64,000 nucleotides of DNA from Synergistaceae bacterium (lineage in GTDB: Bacteria > Synergistota > Synergistia > Synergistales > Aminobacteriaceae): NCBI GenBank assembly GCA_017540085.1, contig JAFYBQ010000006.1:1-64000 (forward strand), read 5' to 3'. Below are positions 1-8,451 of this stretch, piece by piece. Position 1 is the stretch's first letter; the number at the start of each line of letters is the position of its first letter. Below the pieces are notes generated by a model. The model made no database searches and was not told the origin of the DNA. It was given only the letters and a program-made list of their open reading frames with translations. Position numbers and translations under genes: made by a program.

Positions 1-66
1 AATTAAGCCCGTTTTTGCCGCGTGATATTATGATTGTCATTTACATTTTCACAGAGAGGAGTCTTT

Positions 67-3000
67 ATGCTTATGCTTACGCTTTCAGAAGATACCCCGA
101 AAGGACAGCGAGACGCAATCACAGCCAACGACAAAACCATAACAGTTGAGGCCGGAGCAGGCACGGGAAAAACATGGGTGCTTTCTCAGCGTTATTTGCG
201 GTTATTGCTTGATGATGATGATTTATTGCCGTCCGACATTCTCACGCTCACTTTCACGGAAGCCGCCGCCGGAGAAATGAAAGCCCGCATAGAGTCCCTC
301 ATAGAGTCAGCCCTGAAGGATTACCCGAATCACGAGAGGAAGCAGAATATTCTTGACGGCCTGAGTGATTCATGGATTTCGACAATACATTCATTTTCCA
401 CGAGGCTTATACGCGAGTCGGGGCTGTCGCTCGACATTGATCCGATGGCCTCGGTGATTTCGGCGTATCAGGAGCAGGCATTCTGGGAGGACGTACGCAA
501 CGCCGCGGAGTTTGCCCGGCTCGGGCGGCTCGCTCAGAATTACGCAAAGGGTGAAATTGTTGTAGCCGCAAAATCTCTCGATGATGACCCATACATGAAT
601 GCCGCCGTCGGGAAATGGGGAGCCGGGAATCTCGCCTCGTTTGCGCGGAATGCCGCTGACCTTCATTCGTCATCGGGGCTTTCGTGGCAGGATATGATGA
701 AATGGGCTGATGATGACTCAAAATTGCTTGAGGAGTCCGGGCGCAGGGTCATGGCCGTATTGCGGGAGGAATGGCGCAGGGCGTGGGCTTTGTGGCAGAA
801 TATCACAGTTGACGGCGTGAAATCTTCAGACATGGCCGGGAATGCCCTCAAGAATTTTCTTGACGGAATGAGAGCCAATCCCCCGGCGAATGATGACGAG
901 CTGAGATATTTTTATGACCAGATAGCGAATAATCCCGCCTATATCGGGAGAAGTGCCGCCCTTGTCGCATTGCGTAACACCGCTGTGGGAAGCACTCTGT
1001 CAGTATGGAGAGGTGAACAGCCTTCAGCAGTCAGGAAAATCACCGCAAGTTTTCTCCTGCCCGTAACAGACGAGGAAAAGAAAATGCGCCGTACCCTCAT
1101 GAGATTTTGCGCGGTTTCGCGGGCAATCTGGGACATGATGAAGTCAAAGCGCGGGCTTCTATCTTTCTCGGACATGATACTTCACGCAAAGCGAACAATT
1201 GAAGGCAGAGGAATCCGGCGGGCGTTCAGGCATATTCTTGTTGACGAGTTTCAAGACACAGACCCCTTGCAGTTCGGGATGATTGAGTCTCTCAGGAATT
1301 ATGATGACGGCTCCGGGCTTTTCGCTGTGGGAGACCCTAAGCAGTCAATATACAAGTTTAGGCACGCAGACCCCGCACTATTCGCCGATGTCATTTCACG
1401 CAATGACACACGCAAAATTTCTCTTGATACCAGCTTCAGGACTCGCGAAATATTGTTGTCCCGTATAAATTCAATGTTCGCAAAATTGTGGCCGGACGGA
1501 ATCAGCCGACAGGAGTCCATGAAGAATGTGAAGTACAACGCCTTGTCCCCGGCGAATAATATTGACGGCCGGGAGTCCGGGACAATGCCGGATTTCGGGG
1601 TGTATCTTCTCAGGAATGATTACGGGGCGGAGGAAAGCCGCAAGATCCTCGCCGATGACTTAGCCGGAAAAATATTGTCATGGGTCAGTGAAGGCCGAAC
1701 AGTTTGGGACAAGAAAGAGCAGCATATACGCCCGGTGAAATTCTCGGATTTCGCGATACTTTCACGGAGCCGGGGATGTTTCGCGATACTTGAGGAGGCA
1801 TTAGAGCGTTACGGGATTCCCTCAGTCCAAGACAGAAGCAACGACTATTTCAGCCGCGGGGAAATCGGCGATGTAGTATGCACACTCAGGGCGGCCGCTG
1901 ATTTCGGCGATGATTTCTCCGTAATGGGCTGGCTTATGTCTCCGTTCTCAGGCGTGAAGGAAGATGACGCAGTCGCAAAATGCCTCGCCTTGCCGGACAA
2001 AAATCACAAGCCCGCAGACCTTATCCGCGAAAATTTCCCGGAAGCATATTCACGGCTCGAATATCTTTCTGTTGTCGGCGAAAATGAAGGAGCTTCCGGG
2101 ATTATTTCGTTCTACGACAGAAAAAGGGACTGGCTTTCGTGTTACCCGGAAAAAGACAGGCTCAGAGTCCTGCGTAATGTCCGGCTCGCTCTGAGGATTG
2201 CCCGCGAATTTCAGTCGTCAGGAACATCAAGCCTCATTTCATGCGCGGACTACATGACTCGCTCAGTCAGGAACAAATCACAGTACGAGGAACCCGCCTG
2301 GCATAATGAGGACGAAAACGCGGTGAGGCTCGGCGCAGTCCATTCGGCCAAAGGACTCGAATACCCCGTAACAGTCGTATTTGCCGACTCCGTAAGCAGA
2401 AAGCCCGACTCAAATCCCCTCAAGCCCTCGCGGGATCTCGGTATCGTTTTCAGCAGGCTTCCCGATGAGATTTCACCCGCAAAAGATTTCAGGTCAAAAT
2501 TATCCGGCTGGCACAATTTATTGTCAGGGCAGGGCGACACGGAAGAGGAAGAGCGGCTATTCTACGTTGCCTGCACAAGGGCGCAGGACAGTCTGATTTT
2601 CTGCGGACTGATTAAGCCCATCGACAAAAAGACAGGGGACACGACTCCGAGAGGCTATCCTGATACGTGGTCAGATTTCCTGCTGAGGAGCATACCAGGA
2701 TTTAGTGAGCCTCCTGAAATCATTACGGCTGACGGCGGGAACGTCCCGGAAATTTCCGGCCATGATGACGCGGAGAAAGTCATTCAGGCTGTCGAAACGG
2801 TGAAGGCTGTGCGGGCACTGCGTCAGATTTCGGCGACATCATTCGCGCTGTATGAGTGGTGCGCGTATGCGTGGAGGCGGAAATACCGACAGGGGCGGAC
2901 TCTGACATGGGAGCTTCCTGATATGGGGAATGATTCTGACGATGATATTTCAGCGGTCGGCGGGGCGGCACTTGGGAGTCTTGCACACTGGATACTGTCG

Positions 3001-3591
3001 CGGCGGCCTGTCAGTGATGATTACGAGTCGGACATTGACACGCTGCTTTATGACCGTGATACGCTGGGCAGGCTTCCGGGTTACCTGCGCGACACGTGGA
3101 GGCACTGCGACAAAAACACGCTCCGTAAATGGCTGATGGATTTTGCCCGGAGTCCTCTCGGAATGACCCTGAGAAATTCGCCGGACGCGGAACGGGAATA
3201 TATGTTCAGGATTCCGCTTGATGATAATACCGTCATGGCCGGAGCTGTTGACGCTGTTGTGGAAAATATTGTAGCTGACTACAAAATAACGGCTGTCGAT
3301 AATGTCCCTGAAGGATTCTACGACTCACAGCTCGATTTCTATGCGTATGTGATTCACGAGAAGACGAAAGCAGAAAGCGTTGACGCTAAAATAGCGTTTC
3401 TCCGGGAAAATACAGTATATGGACGGACAATTACAGACTTTGCCCCGATACGTGAGAGAATAGAGAGAGCCGCGGCGGAATGCGCTTCCGGGAAAAATGA
3501 GTCATACCCGGCTAATCACGCTCACTGCGGAAAATGTCCGTTCAAGAAAGGCTGTGCGAAAATTGCAGAAACAATTTCAGCGAGCGAGTGA
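67..3591 (+). CDS. addA: AddA-like UvrD-family helicase/exonuclease subunit
   Basis: Superfamily 1A helicase joined to a RecB-type nuclease, expected to act with an AddB partner (probably just upstream, outside the window) in double-strand break resection. Visible motifs: Walker A AGAGTGKT near residue 30, TFTEAAAGEMKAR (motif Ia), DEFQDTDPLQ near 390, GDPKQSIYKFRHAD (motif III), HSAKGLEYP near 758 (motif V), FYVACTRAQDSL (motif VI). The C-terminal nuclease shows GAVDAVV, ADYKIT (about 1069) and QLDFYAY. A Cys near 931 plus CGKCPFKKGC near 1153 gives C-x2-C-x5-C, the iron-staple spacing known from AddB. 1174 aa is normal for AddA. I chose ATG 67 because AGAGAGGAG lies 5 bases upstream; an upstream TTG at 34 has no ribosome site. 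Confidence 0.88.
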   Translation: MLMLTLSEDTPKGQRDAITANDKTITVEAGAGTGKTWVLSQRYLRLLLDDDDLLPSDILTLTFTEAAAGEMKARIESLIESALKDYPNHERKQNILDGLSDSWISTIHSFSTRLIRESGLSLDIDPMASVISAYQEQAFWEDVRNAAEFARLGRLAQNYAKGEIVVAAKSLDDDPYMNAAVGKWGAGNLASFARNAADLHSSSGLSWQDMMKWADDDSKLLEESGRRVMAVLREEWRRAWALWQNITVDGVKSSDMAGNALKNFLDGMRANPPANDDELRYFYDQIANNPAYIGRSAALVALRNTAVGSTLSVWRGEQPSAVRKITASFLLPVTDEEKKMRRTLMRFCAVSRAIWDMMKSKRGLLSFSDMILHAKRTIEGRGIRRAFRHILVDEFQDTDPLQFGMIESLRNYDDGSGLFAVGDPKQSIYKFRHADPALFADVISRNDTRKISLDTSFRTREILLSRINSMFAKLWPDGISRQESMKNVKYNALSPANNIDGRESGTMPDFGVYLLRNDYGAEESRKILADDLAGKILSWVSEGRTVWDKKEQHIRPVKFSDFAILSRSRGCFAILEEALERYGIPSVQDRSNDYFSRGEIGDVVCTLRAAADFGDDFSVMGWLMSPFSGVKEDDAVAKCLALPDKNHKPADLIRENFPEAYSRLEYLSVVGENEGASGIISFYDRKRDWLSCYPEKDRLRVLRNVRLALRIAREFQSSGTSSLISCADYMTRSVRNKSQYEEPAWHNEDENAVRLGAVHSAKGLEYPVTVVFADSVSRKPDSNPLKPSRDLGIVFSRLPDEISPAKDFRSKLSGWHNLLSGQGDTEEEERLFYVACTRAQDSLIFCGLIKPIDKKTGDTTPRGYPDTWSDFLLRSIPGFSEPPEIITADGGNVPEISGHDDAEKVIQAVETVKAVRALRQISATSFALYEWCAYAWRRKYRQGRTLTWELPDMGNDSDDDISAVGGAALGSLAHWILSRRPVSDDYESDIDTLLYDRDTLGRLPGYLRDTWRHCDKNTLRKWLMDFARSPLGMTLRNSPDAEREYMFRIPLDDNTVMAGAVDAVVENIVADYKITAVDNVPEGFYDSQLDFYAYVIHEKTKAESVDAKIAFLRENTVYGRTITDFAPIRERIERAAAECASGKNESYPANHAHCGKCPFKKGCAKIAETISASE

Positions 3592-4330
3592 GAAACAGAA
3601 GGAGCTTCACAGGGAGCTTCACCGGGAGCATTATTTGACGTGCGAGAAGTATTATATCTTTGAGCTTCTGACGGTCGCCGGGGGTATGATGGGACTTTAC
3701 ACTTACAGTTTGCGGGGGCAGGTCTTCAGCAACGCCCAGACCGGGAACATCGTCAAGATGGCGGCGGCTATAGGCTGGGGGCGTTACAGTGTCGCGCTGT
3801 ACTACCTGATTCCCTTCACGGCGTACATACTCGGCACTATATTGTCTGAAATTCTCCCGGAGAAAGTCAGAAAGGCTCACTTCATACGCTGGGACACATT
3901 GCTTGTCGGCATTGAGATTGTAACGCTGTTCATTGTGGGATTCATTCCGTTTTCATGGCCGGATCAGATAGCGCAGGTGATAATAAATTTCCTCTGTGCC
4001 ATGCAGTTTAACACGTTCCGGCAGGCTGAAGGAGTCCCAATGGCTACGACGTTCGTAACAAATCACGTAAGGCAGATAGGAATCTCAGTAGCAAGAATCA
4101 TCAGGCATCACGAGCAGGAAAAAGAAGCCCGCGCAAAAATGCTGAAGCACGTAAAAATCATTCTCGCGTTTATGATCGGGGGGATAAGCGTTACGGCACT
4201 CGCCCCCGTCCTGAAGGAGAAAACTATATGGCTTGCGGTGATTCCGCTGAGTGCGTGTTTCTGCGTTCTGTTGCAGTCTGATTTAGTGTATGAACGGGCA
4301 ATGCTGGATATTACGCCGCACGGTCATTAG
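3554..4330 (+). CDS. DUF1275 (YoaK-like) membrane protein
   Basis: Integral membrane protein of the DUF1275/YoaK family, whose function is unknown. Diagnostic is the N-terminal helix followed by LRGQVFSNAQTGNIV, matching the family's FANAQTGNIV signature; about six hydrophobic segments follow, and a charged loop EQEKEARAKMLKHVK precedes the last two. The start is uncertain. The frame is open from ATG 3497, which would overlap addA by 95 bases. GTG 3554 (38-base overlap) and TTG 3634 (preceded by GGGAGC) are more plausible. The overlap suggests co-transcription with addA. Confidence 0.75.
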   Translation: MRKLQKQFQRASEKQKELHRELHREHYLTCEKYYIFELLTVAGGMMGLYTYSLRGQVFSNAQTGNIVKMAAAIGWGRYSVALYYLIPFTAYILGTILSEILPEKVRKAHFIRWDTLLVGIEIVTLFIVGFIPFSWPDQIAQVIINFLCAMQFNTFRQAEGVPMATTFVTNHVRQIGISVARIIRHHEQEKEARAKMLKHVKIILAFMIGGISVTALAPVLKEKTIWLAVIPLSACFCVLLQSDLVYERAMLDITPHGH

Positions 4331-4346
4331 TGAGAAGGTGAAAATT

Positions 4347-4646
4347 ATGGCTGTTACGGAGAAGAAAAAAGTTTGGGTTAAGCCTGACCGCAAAATGACA
4401 ATGGAAGAGCTTTGGGAGCGTTTCGAGTATGACCCGGATTATGTTGATGATGATCCTGCGTATGAGGCTGCAATTTATGACAGGTACGGTAATCCGACAT
4501 ACGGGACTTTGTGCGCCAAGTACGAGACCGACCACAATTTAGGCTACGGGCCGTATACAATTGATGAGCTTTTCGCGGAATTTGACAAATGGCGCGAGGA
4601 GGCAGACCTTGAGGAAAGCGAAGCACGGCGGGAAATTCAAGCGTGA
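4347..4646 (+). CDS. Putative antitoxin of a YafQ-type toxin-antitoxin pair
   Basis: A 99-residue acidic protein immediately upstream of, and overlapping, a YafQ-like toxin gene. The position and the acidic C-terminal stretch (YTIDELFAEFDKWREE) are typical of RelB/DinJ-type antitoxin tails. However, the N-terminus does not look like a ribbon-helix-helix domain, so the fold is not recognised. ATG 4347 is preceded by AGAAGGTG at good spacing; an upstream in-frame extension into the DUF1275 gene is not needed. The antitoxin role is inferred from context only. Confidence 0.55.
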   Translation: MAVTEKKKVWVKPDRKMTMEELWERFEYDPDYVDDDPAYEAAIYDRYGNPTYGTLCAKYETDHNLGYGPYTIDELFAEFDKWREEADLEESEARREIQA

Positions 4647-4902
4647 TTACGAACGTGTACTAGGCGGAAAATACAGAAATATTATCATTCACCCTAAAGG
4701 CGAGTTATGGGCGATTATATATGCGCTTGAGAATGGCATATCCCTTCCCGAACGGTATCACGATCACGCGCTTCATAACAACTGGGAGGGCTTCCGCGAG
4801 TGTCATATACGGCCTGATTTCTAGCTGATTTATGCGTATGTTGATGATGATGTTCTCTGGCTTGAGAGGCTCGGAACTCACTCCGAAATTTTCGGGCTGT
4901 AA
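4609..4902 (+). pseudogene. yafQ: YafQ/RelE-type toxin interrupted by an in-frame TAG
   Basis: mRNA-interferase toxin family (YafQ). The likely start is TTG 4609, 7 bases after GAGGAGG and inside the upstream antitoxin gene. The readable part contains DHALHNNWEGFRECHIRPD, matching the YafQ His50/His63/Asp67 region. A TAG at 4822-4824 ends the protein, but the same frame continues with LIYAYVDDDVLWLERLGTH and EIFG to TAA 4900, which is the missing family C-terminus including the His87-like GTH and Phe91-like IF. One base (TTG to TAG) would explain it. Without suppression the product lacks essential catalytic residues. Confidence 0.85.
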
Positions 4903-4903
4903 C

Positions 4904-4947
4904 AAAAAAATTTCCCCCTTCAGAAATTCGGAGGGGGATTTTCTTTT
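4904..4947. terminator. Bidirectional terminator between convergent genes
   Basis: Nine-base-pair stem (TCCCCCTTC at 4913 pairing GGAGGGGGA at 4930) with a T-rich tail on the plus side and an A-rich run (T-rich on minus) on the other. It sits between the converging toxin gene and the minus-strand LamG gene. Confidence 0.8.
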
Positions 4948-5845
4948 ACAGGCCAAGCAATTTTTTCTTCACTGCGTCAAATTCTTCTCTCGTTATTATT
5001 CCGTCATCAAGAAGACTCTTGAACTTCCTTATTTCGTCCGCTGCTGAATATCCGCAATGACAGCCGAATGACTCTTCCGCACGATTCGAAAAGCCCCGTG
5101 AAGATTCTATACTCTGTGAATTTTCCGGCTTCCCTGCGCTTGAAGGTTTTCCGCGTGAAGGCTCAAAATTTCCCGTATACAGACAGCGTTTATACACATG
5201 CCACTCATCAATATAGCCGATTGATTTACGCATTGCATTTGATGACGCGCCTATTGTCATGGGGTATTCATCGCTCGTGAAGTTCAGCGTGATTCTTTTC
5301 TCGGCCTTCATTTTCCCGTTGATGAACAAGCGCACTACCTTTTCAGAGTCTCTTGTTACTGCTATGTGAGTCCACTGCCTTATGGGTATTTCGGACTCAG
5401 TTTCAACCGACACTGAGCCGCTGAAGTCGGAGTAGAAAGAAAGTTTGCTGTTGTCCCCGCCCGCTTCCTTTACGAGGTTCACGTTGTAAAGAGTCCTCGT
5501 GCCGTGAAGCCATCTGCTGAATACAGTGAATGTTGTCGTGGGATAACGGTCAGTTACGTATTCAACCGGGTATACCCATGTTTCCATCGTAAACTCACGC
5601 GGGAAATCAAACGCTTCTTTGTTCTCGGTCTGAAGATACGAGTCGCCGTCAAGGTAAAGCGATTTTCCTCCCGTTACAGATTCTTTTGACGAAAGCACCG
5701 GGTCTCCGAATGCTTCCCATTTGATTCCGGCCTCATCGCGCAAAATCGAGTCGCTGAAGTGCATTACGGATGACGAATCATTTTCAGCAGACGCAGAAAC
5801 GCACAGCAGAGTCAGAATTATAACCGCGCAAAATATTCTCCTCAT
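4946..5845 (-). CDS. Exported LamG-like (concanavalin A fold) protein with C-terminal SHOCT motif
   Basis: 299-residue exported protein. The signal peptide is MRRIFCAVIILTLLCVSASA. Residues about 40-215 look like a LamG/laminin-G-like jelly roll: SLYLDGDSYLQTE, FTMETWVYP, QWTHIAVTRD, VRLFINGKM, MTIGASS and GYIDEWHVYKR are the usual strand signatures. The last 30 residues (EIRKFKSLLDDGIITREEF) are a SHOCT oligomerisation motif. The ATG at 5845 is preferred over ATG 5863 because GGAGGCG lies 10 bases before it. The ligand is unknown. The combination of a secreted lectin-like domain with SHOCT is unusual. Confidence 0.75.
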   Translation of the reverse strand: MRRIFCAVIILTLLCVSASAENDSSSVMHFSDSILRDEAGIKWEAFGDPVLSSKESVTGGKSLYLDGDSYLQTENKEAFDFPREFTMETWVYPVEYVTDRYPTTTFTVFSRWLHGTRTLYNVNLVKEAGGDNSKLSFYSDFSGSVSVETESEIPIRQWTHIAVTRDSEKVVRLFINGKMKAEKRITLNFTSDEYPMTIGASSNAMRKSIGYIDEWHVYKRCLYTGNFEPSRGKPSSAGKPENSQSIESSRGFSNRAEESFGCHCGYSAADEIRKFKSLLDDGIITREEFDAVKKKLLGL

Positions 5846-5907
5846 CTCAAAATCGCCTCCCATAAAAAAACGAGGGACAAAATTTCTGCCCCCCGTGTGT
5901 AGTCTGA

Positions 5908-6879
5908 TTACTTTCTGCGCTTCTTCAGCATGTCGACATAAACCGCAAGCAATATCACTATGCCTTTTGCGATTTGCTGCCAGAAGGAATTGAGTCCGAG
6001 AAGATTCAAGCCGTTGTTCAGCACTCCGATGATTAACACGCCGATCATTGTTGAGCCGATTTTACCGACTCCGCCTGACATTGACGTACCGCCCAAAACT
6101 GTAGCCGCAATCGCGTCCATCTCGAAACTCTGTCCCGCTGTGGGCTGACCTGATGCCATTCTCGCGCACAGTACAACGCCCGTAAACGCCGCCAGAAATC
6201 CGCTCATCGTGTAGACAAGTATCTTTGTCCGCGCAACGTTCACGCCGGAAAATATTGCTGCCTTGTCGTTTCCTCCGACCGCGTAAACATGACGGCCGAA
6301 ACGAGTCTTGCTGAGGAGAATCACGCACACAATCAGGAACACAATCATGTAGATTACGGGATAGGGTATCGGCCCAAGCCAGCCCGTTCCGATTATCTGA
6401 TAGTCCGGGAACATTGCGCGTATAGGCTGGCCGTTGGAGTAAATATACGCCGCGCCTCGTGCAATCTGCATCATCGCAAGAGTTACGATAAACGGAGGGA
6501 TTGTTGTCTTTGCGATTACGAATCCGTTGAAGAGTCCGAGAGCCGTACCGATTACGATAGCAAGTATTACAGCCTGCGCCACCGGCATGTTGTTGAACGC
6601 GATGAAGCCCGCGCTGAGAGTCCCAGACAGAGCCAGAATTGACCCGACAGACAAATCAATTCCGCCCGTGATGATTGCGAATGTCATTCCGAACGCAAGA
6701 CAGGCATTTGATGACACCTGCCGCAATACGTTCACTAAGTTTCGCTGTGAGTAGAAGACTCCGTTTGTTGTGAGCGACAATATTACGCACATCGCAAGAA
6801 GCCCGATAAGCGTACCCATATTTTCTTTGAAGTAGCGCGTAAATCCGTTCTGCGCCTTAACCTGATTCTCAAGCGGCAT
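5908..6879 (-). CDS. Sugar ABC transporter permease, RbsC type
   Basis: Inner-membrane permease of the ribose/galactose/xylose ABC importers (branched-chain/RbsC family), 323 aa with about ten hydrophobic segments. The family core is visible: FAIITGGIDLSVGSILALSG, AKTTIPPFIVTLAMM, GGNDKAAIFSGVNV and ATVLGGTSMSGGVG. ATG 6879 has GGAGG 8-9 bases upstream and overlaps the end of the ATPase gene by 11 bases, showing translational coupling. It is the last gene of the binding protein-ATPase-permease operon. Substrate not determinable; ribose-like pentoses or related sugars fit. Confidence 0.9.
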   Translation of the reverse strand: MPLENQVKAQNGFTRYFKENMGTLIGLLAMCVILSLTTNGVFYSQRNLVNVLRQVSSNACLAFGMTFAIITGGIDLSVGSILALSGTLSAGFIAFNNMPVAQAVILAIVIGTALGLFNGFVIAKTTIPPFIVTLAMMQIARGAAYIYSNGQPIRAMFPDYQIIGTGWLGPIPYPVIYMIVFLIVCVILLSKTRFGRHVYAVGGNDKAAIFSGVNVARTKILVYTMSGFLAAFTGVVLCARMASGQPTAGQSFEMDAIAATVLGGTSMSGGVGKIGSTMIGVLIIGVLNNGLNLLGLNSFWQQIAKGIVILLAVYVDMLKKRRK

Positions 6880-8383
6880 AGATATTTCCTCCTGTCCCTG
6901 TCGCATAACGCATTATTGTTTCCTGGCTCAGTTCGTTCTTGCTGAGATTGGCTGTAACTTTTCCCTCGTGCATGACTAATACGCGGTCTGACATGTTGAT
7001 GACTTCCGGCAAATCTGAGCTTATCATGAGAATCGCGACTCCCTGTTTCGCAAGCTCATTCATGAAGCCGTAAATTTCCGCCCTCGCTCCTACGTCGACT
7101 CCCCTTGTCGGCTCATCGAGGATTAAGAGTTTCGGTTTTGTCGCAAGCCATTTTGCAATTACTATCTTCTGCTGATTTCCGCCCGAAAGATTTTCCGCGA
7201 GCTGTTCGGCTGAAGGAGTCTTTATCGCCAGTTCCTTAATGTAGCGCGTGATTGTGTCGGTCTCTTTTGCGAGATTGCCCAATGGCCGCCCCCTGAAGAT
7301 TTCGTGAAGTACCGTCAATGTAAGATTGTAGCCGACGGAATTAATCAGCACGAGTCCTTCCTCTTTGCGGTTCTCAGGAACCATCGCGATTCCGTTGTTC
7401 ATTGCCTGACGCACTGAGCGAATATGCACCGGCTTCCCGTCAATGAGAATCTGCCCCGTGTACTTGTCATCGATCCCGAAAATGCAGTGTGCCGTTTCAG
7501 ATCTTCCTGCGCCGACAAGCCCGGACATTCCGACAATTTCACCCTCACGCACTGCGAACGATACGCCGTTGACGAACGGAGGCGATACTAGGTCTTTCAC
7601 TTCGATAACGACTTTTCCCGGCTTCACCTCGTCCTTGAAGTAAAGCTGAGTCAATTCTCGCCCTACCATCATTGCGATTAATTGATCGTTCGTAGTCTCG
7701 CGTGTGTTGACTGTGCCGACATACTGACCATCGCGCATGATAGTTACGCGGTCTGTTATCGCAAATAGCTCGCTCATTCTGTGGGAGATGTAGATGATTC
7801 CGATTCCCTCAGCCTTTAGCTGTCTCATCGTCTCAAAAAGTACTTCCGTTTCTTTGTCCGTCAAAGACGCTGTAGGCTCATCCATCACGAGAATGTCAGC
7901 CTTTACTGATAACGCTTTTGCGATTTCTACCATCTGCTGCTGGGCAATGCTCAAGTCTTTGATTAGCGTGTTCGGGTCAAAGTCGAGGCCGAGACGCTGA
8001 AGCATTTTCCGGGCGGCTTCGTTCTCTTCTCCGCGCTTGATGATTCCGGCTACGTTACGTTCGCGGCCTAAGTACATATTCTCAGCAATCGACAAGTACG
8101 GCACTAAGCACAATTCCTGATGAATGACGCTGATTCCGTGAGCCTGTGAGTCAGCGACACTCTTCATGATGTGGGACTCGCCCTTTACGATTACTTCTCC
8201 TTCTTCGGGGATATAGATACCTGCAAGGCACTTGATGAGGGTAGATTTTCCTGCTCCGTTCTCGCCTAAAAGCGCGTGGACTTCTCCGGCTCTCAGCTCA
8301 AAATTTACATCTTTCAGCGCGTAAACGCCGGGGAATTTCTTGTGAATGTGTTTCATTTGGAGCAAAATATTTTCTTCTGCCAT
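6869..8383 (-). CDS. Sugar ABC transporter ATP-binding protein, RbsA/MglA type
   Basis: 504-residue double ATPase energising sugar import. The first domain has Walker A GENGAGKST and Walker B ILVMDEPTASL. The second has the degenerate P-loop VGAGRSETAH usual in this family, signature LSGGNQQK and Walker B LLILDEPTRGVDVGA. ATG 8383 is chosen because GGAGGTG lies 9 bases upstream; the ATG at 8401 is part of that ribosome-site region. It sits 68 bases after the binding-protein gene and overlaps the permease start. Confidence 0.92.
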   Translation of the reverse strand: MAEENILLQMKHIHKKFPGVYALKDVNFELRAGEVHALLGENGAGKSTLIKCLAGIYIPEEGEVIVKGESHIMKSVADSQAHGISVIHQELCLVPYLSIAENMYLGRERNVAGIIKRGEENEAARKMLQRLGLDFDPNTLIKDLSIAQQQMVEIAKALSVKADILVMDEPTASLTDKETEVLFETMRQLKAEGIGIIYISHRMSELFAITDRVTIMRDGQYVGTVNTRETTNDQLIAMMVGRELTQLYFKDEVKPGKVVIEVKDLVSPPFVNGVSFAVREGEIVGMSGLVGAGRSETAHCIFGIDDKYTGQILIDGKPVHIRSVRQAMNNGIAMVPENRKEEGLVLINSVGYNLTLTVLHEIFRGRPLGNLAKETDTITRYIKELAIKTPSAEQLAENLSGGNQQKIVIAKWLATKPKLLILDEPTRGVDVGARAEIYGFMNELAKQGVAILMISSDLPEVINMSDRVLVMHEGKVTANLSKNELSQETIMRYATGTGGNIYAA

Positions 8384-8451
8384 AAAAATTTTCACCTCCA
8401 TAAAAACAAGAAGACAGGAGGCAAACGCTCCTGCCCTCCGTCATTCATAGT

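Noticed and set aside
34-66. Longer N-terminus for the AddA-like gene from TTG 34
   Set aside because: The extension has no ribosome site, and a strong AGAGAGGAG precedes ATG 67.
3542-3880. Minus-strand 112-residue frame over the DUF1275 gene
   Set aside because: Antisense of a recognised membrane protein; no family pattern or ribosome site.
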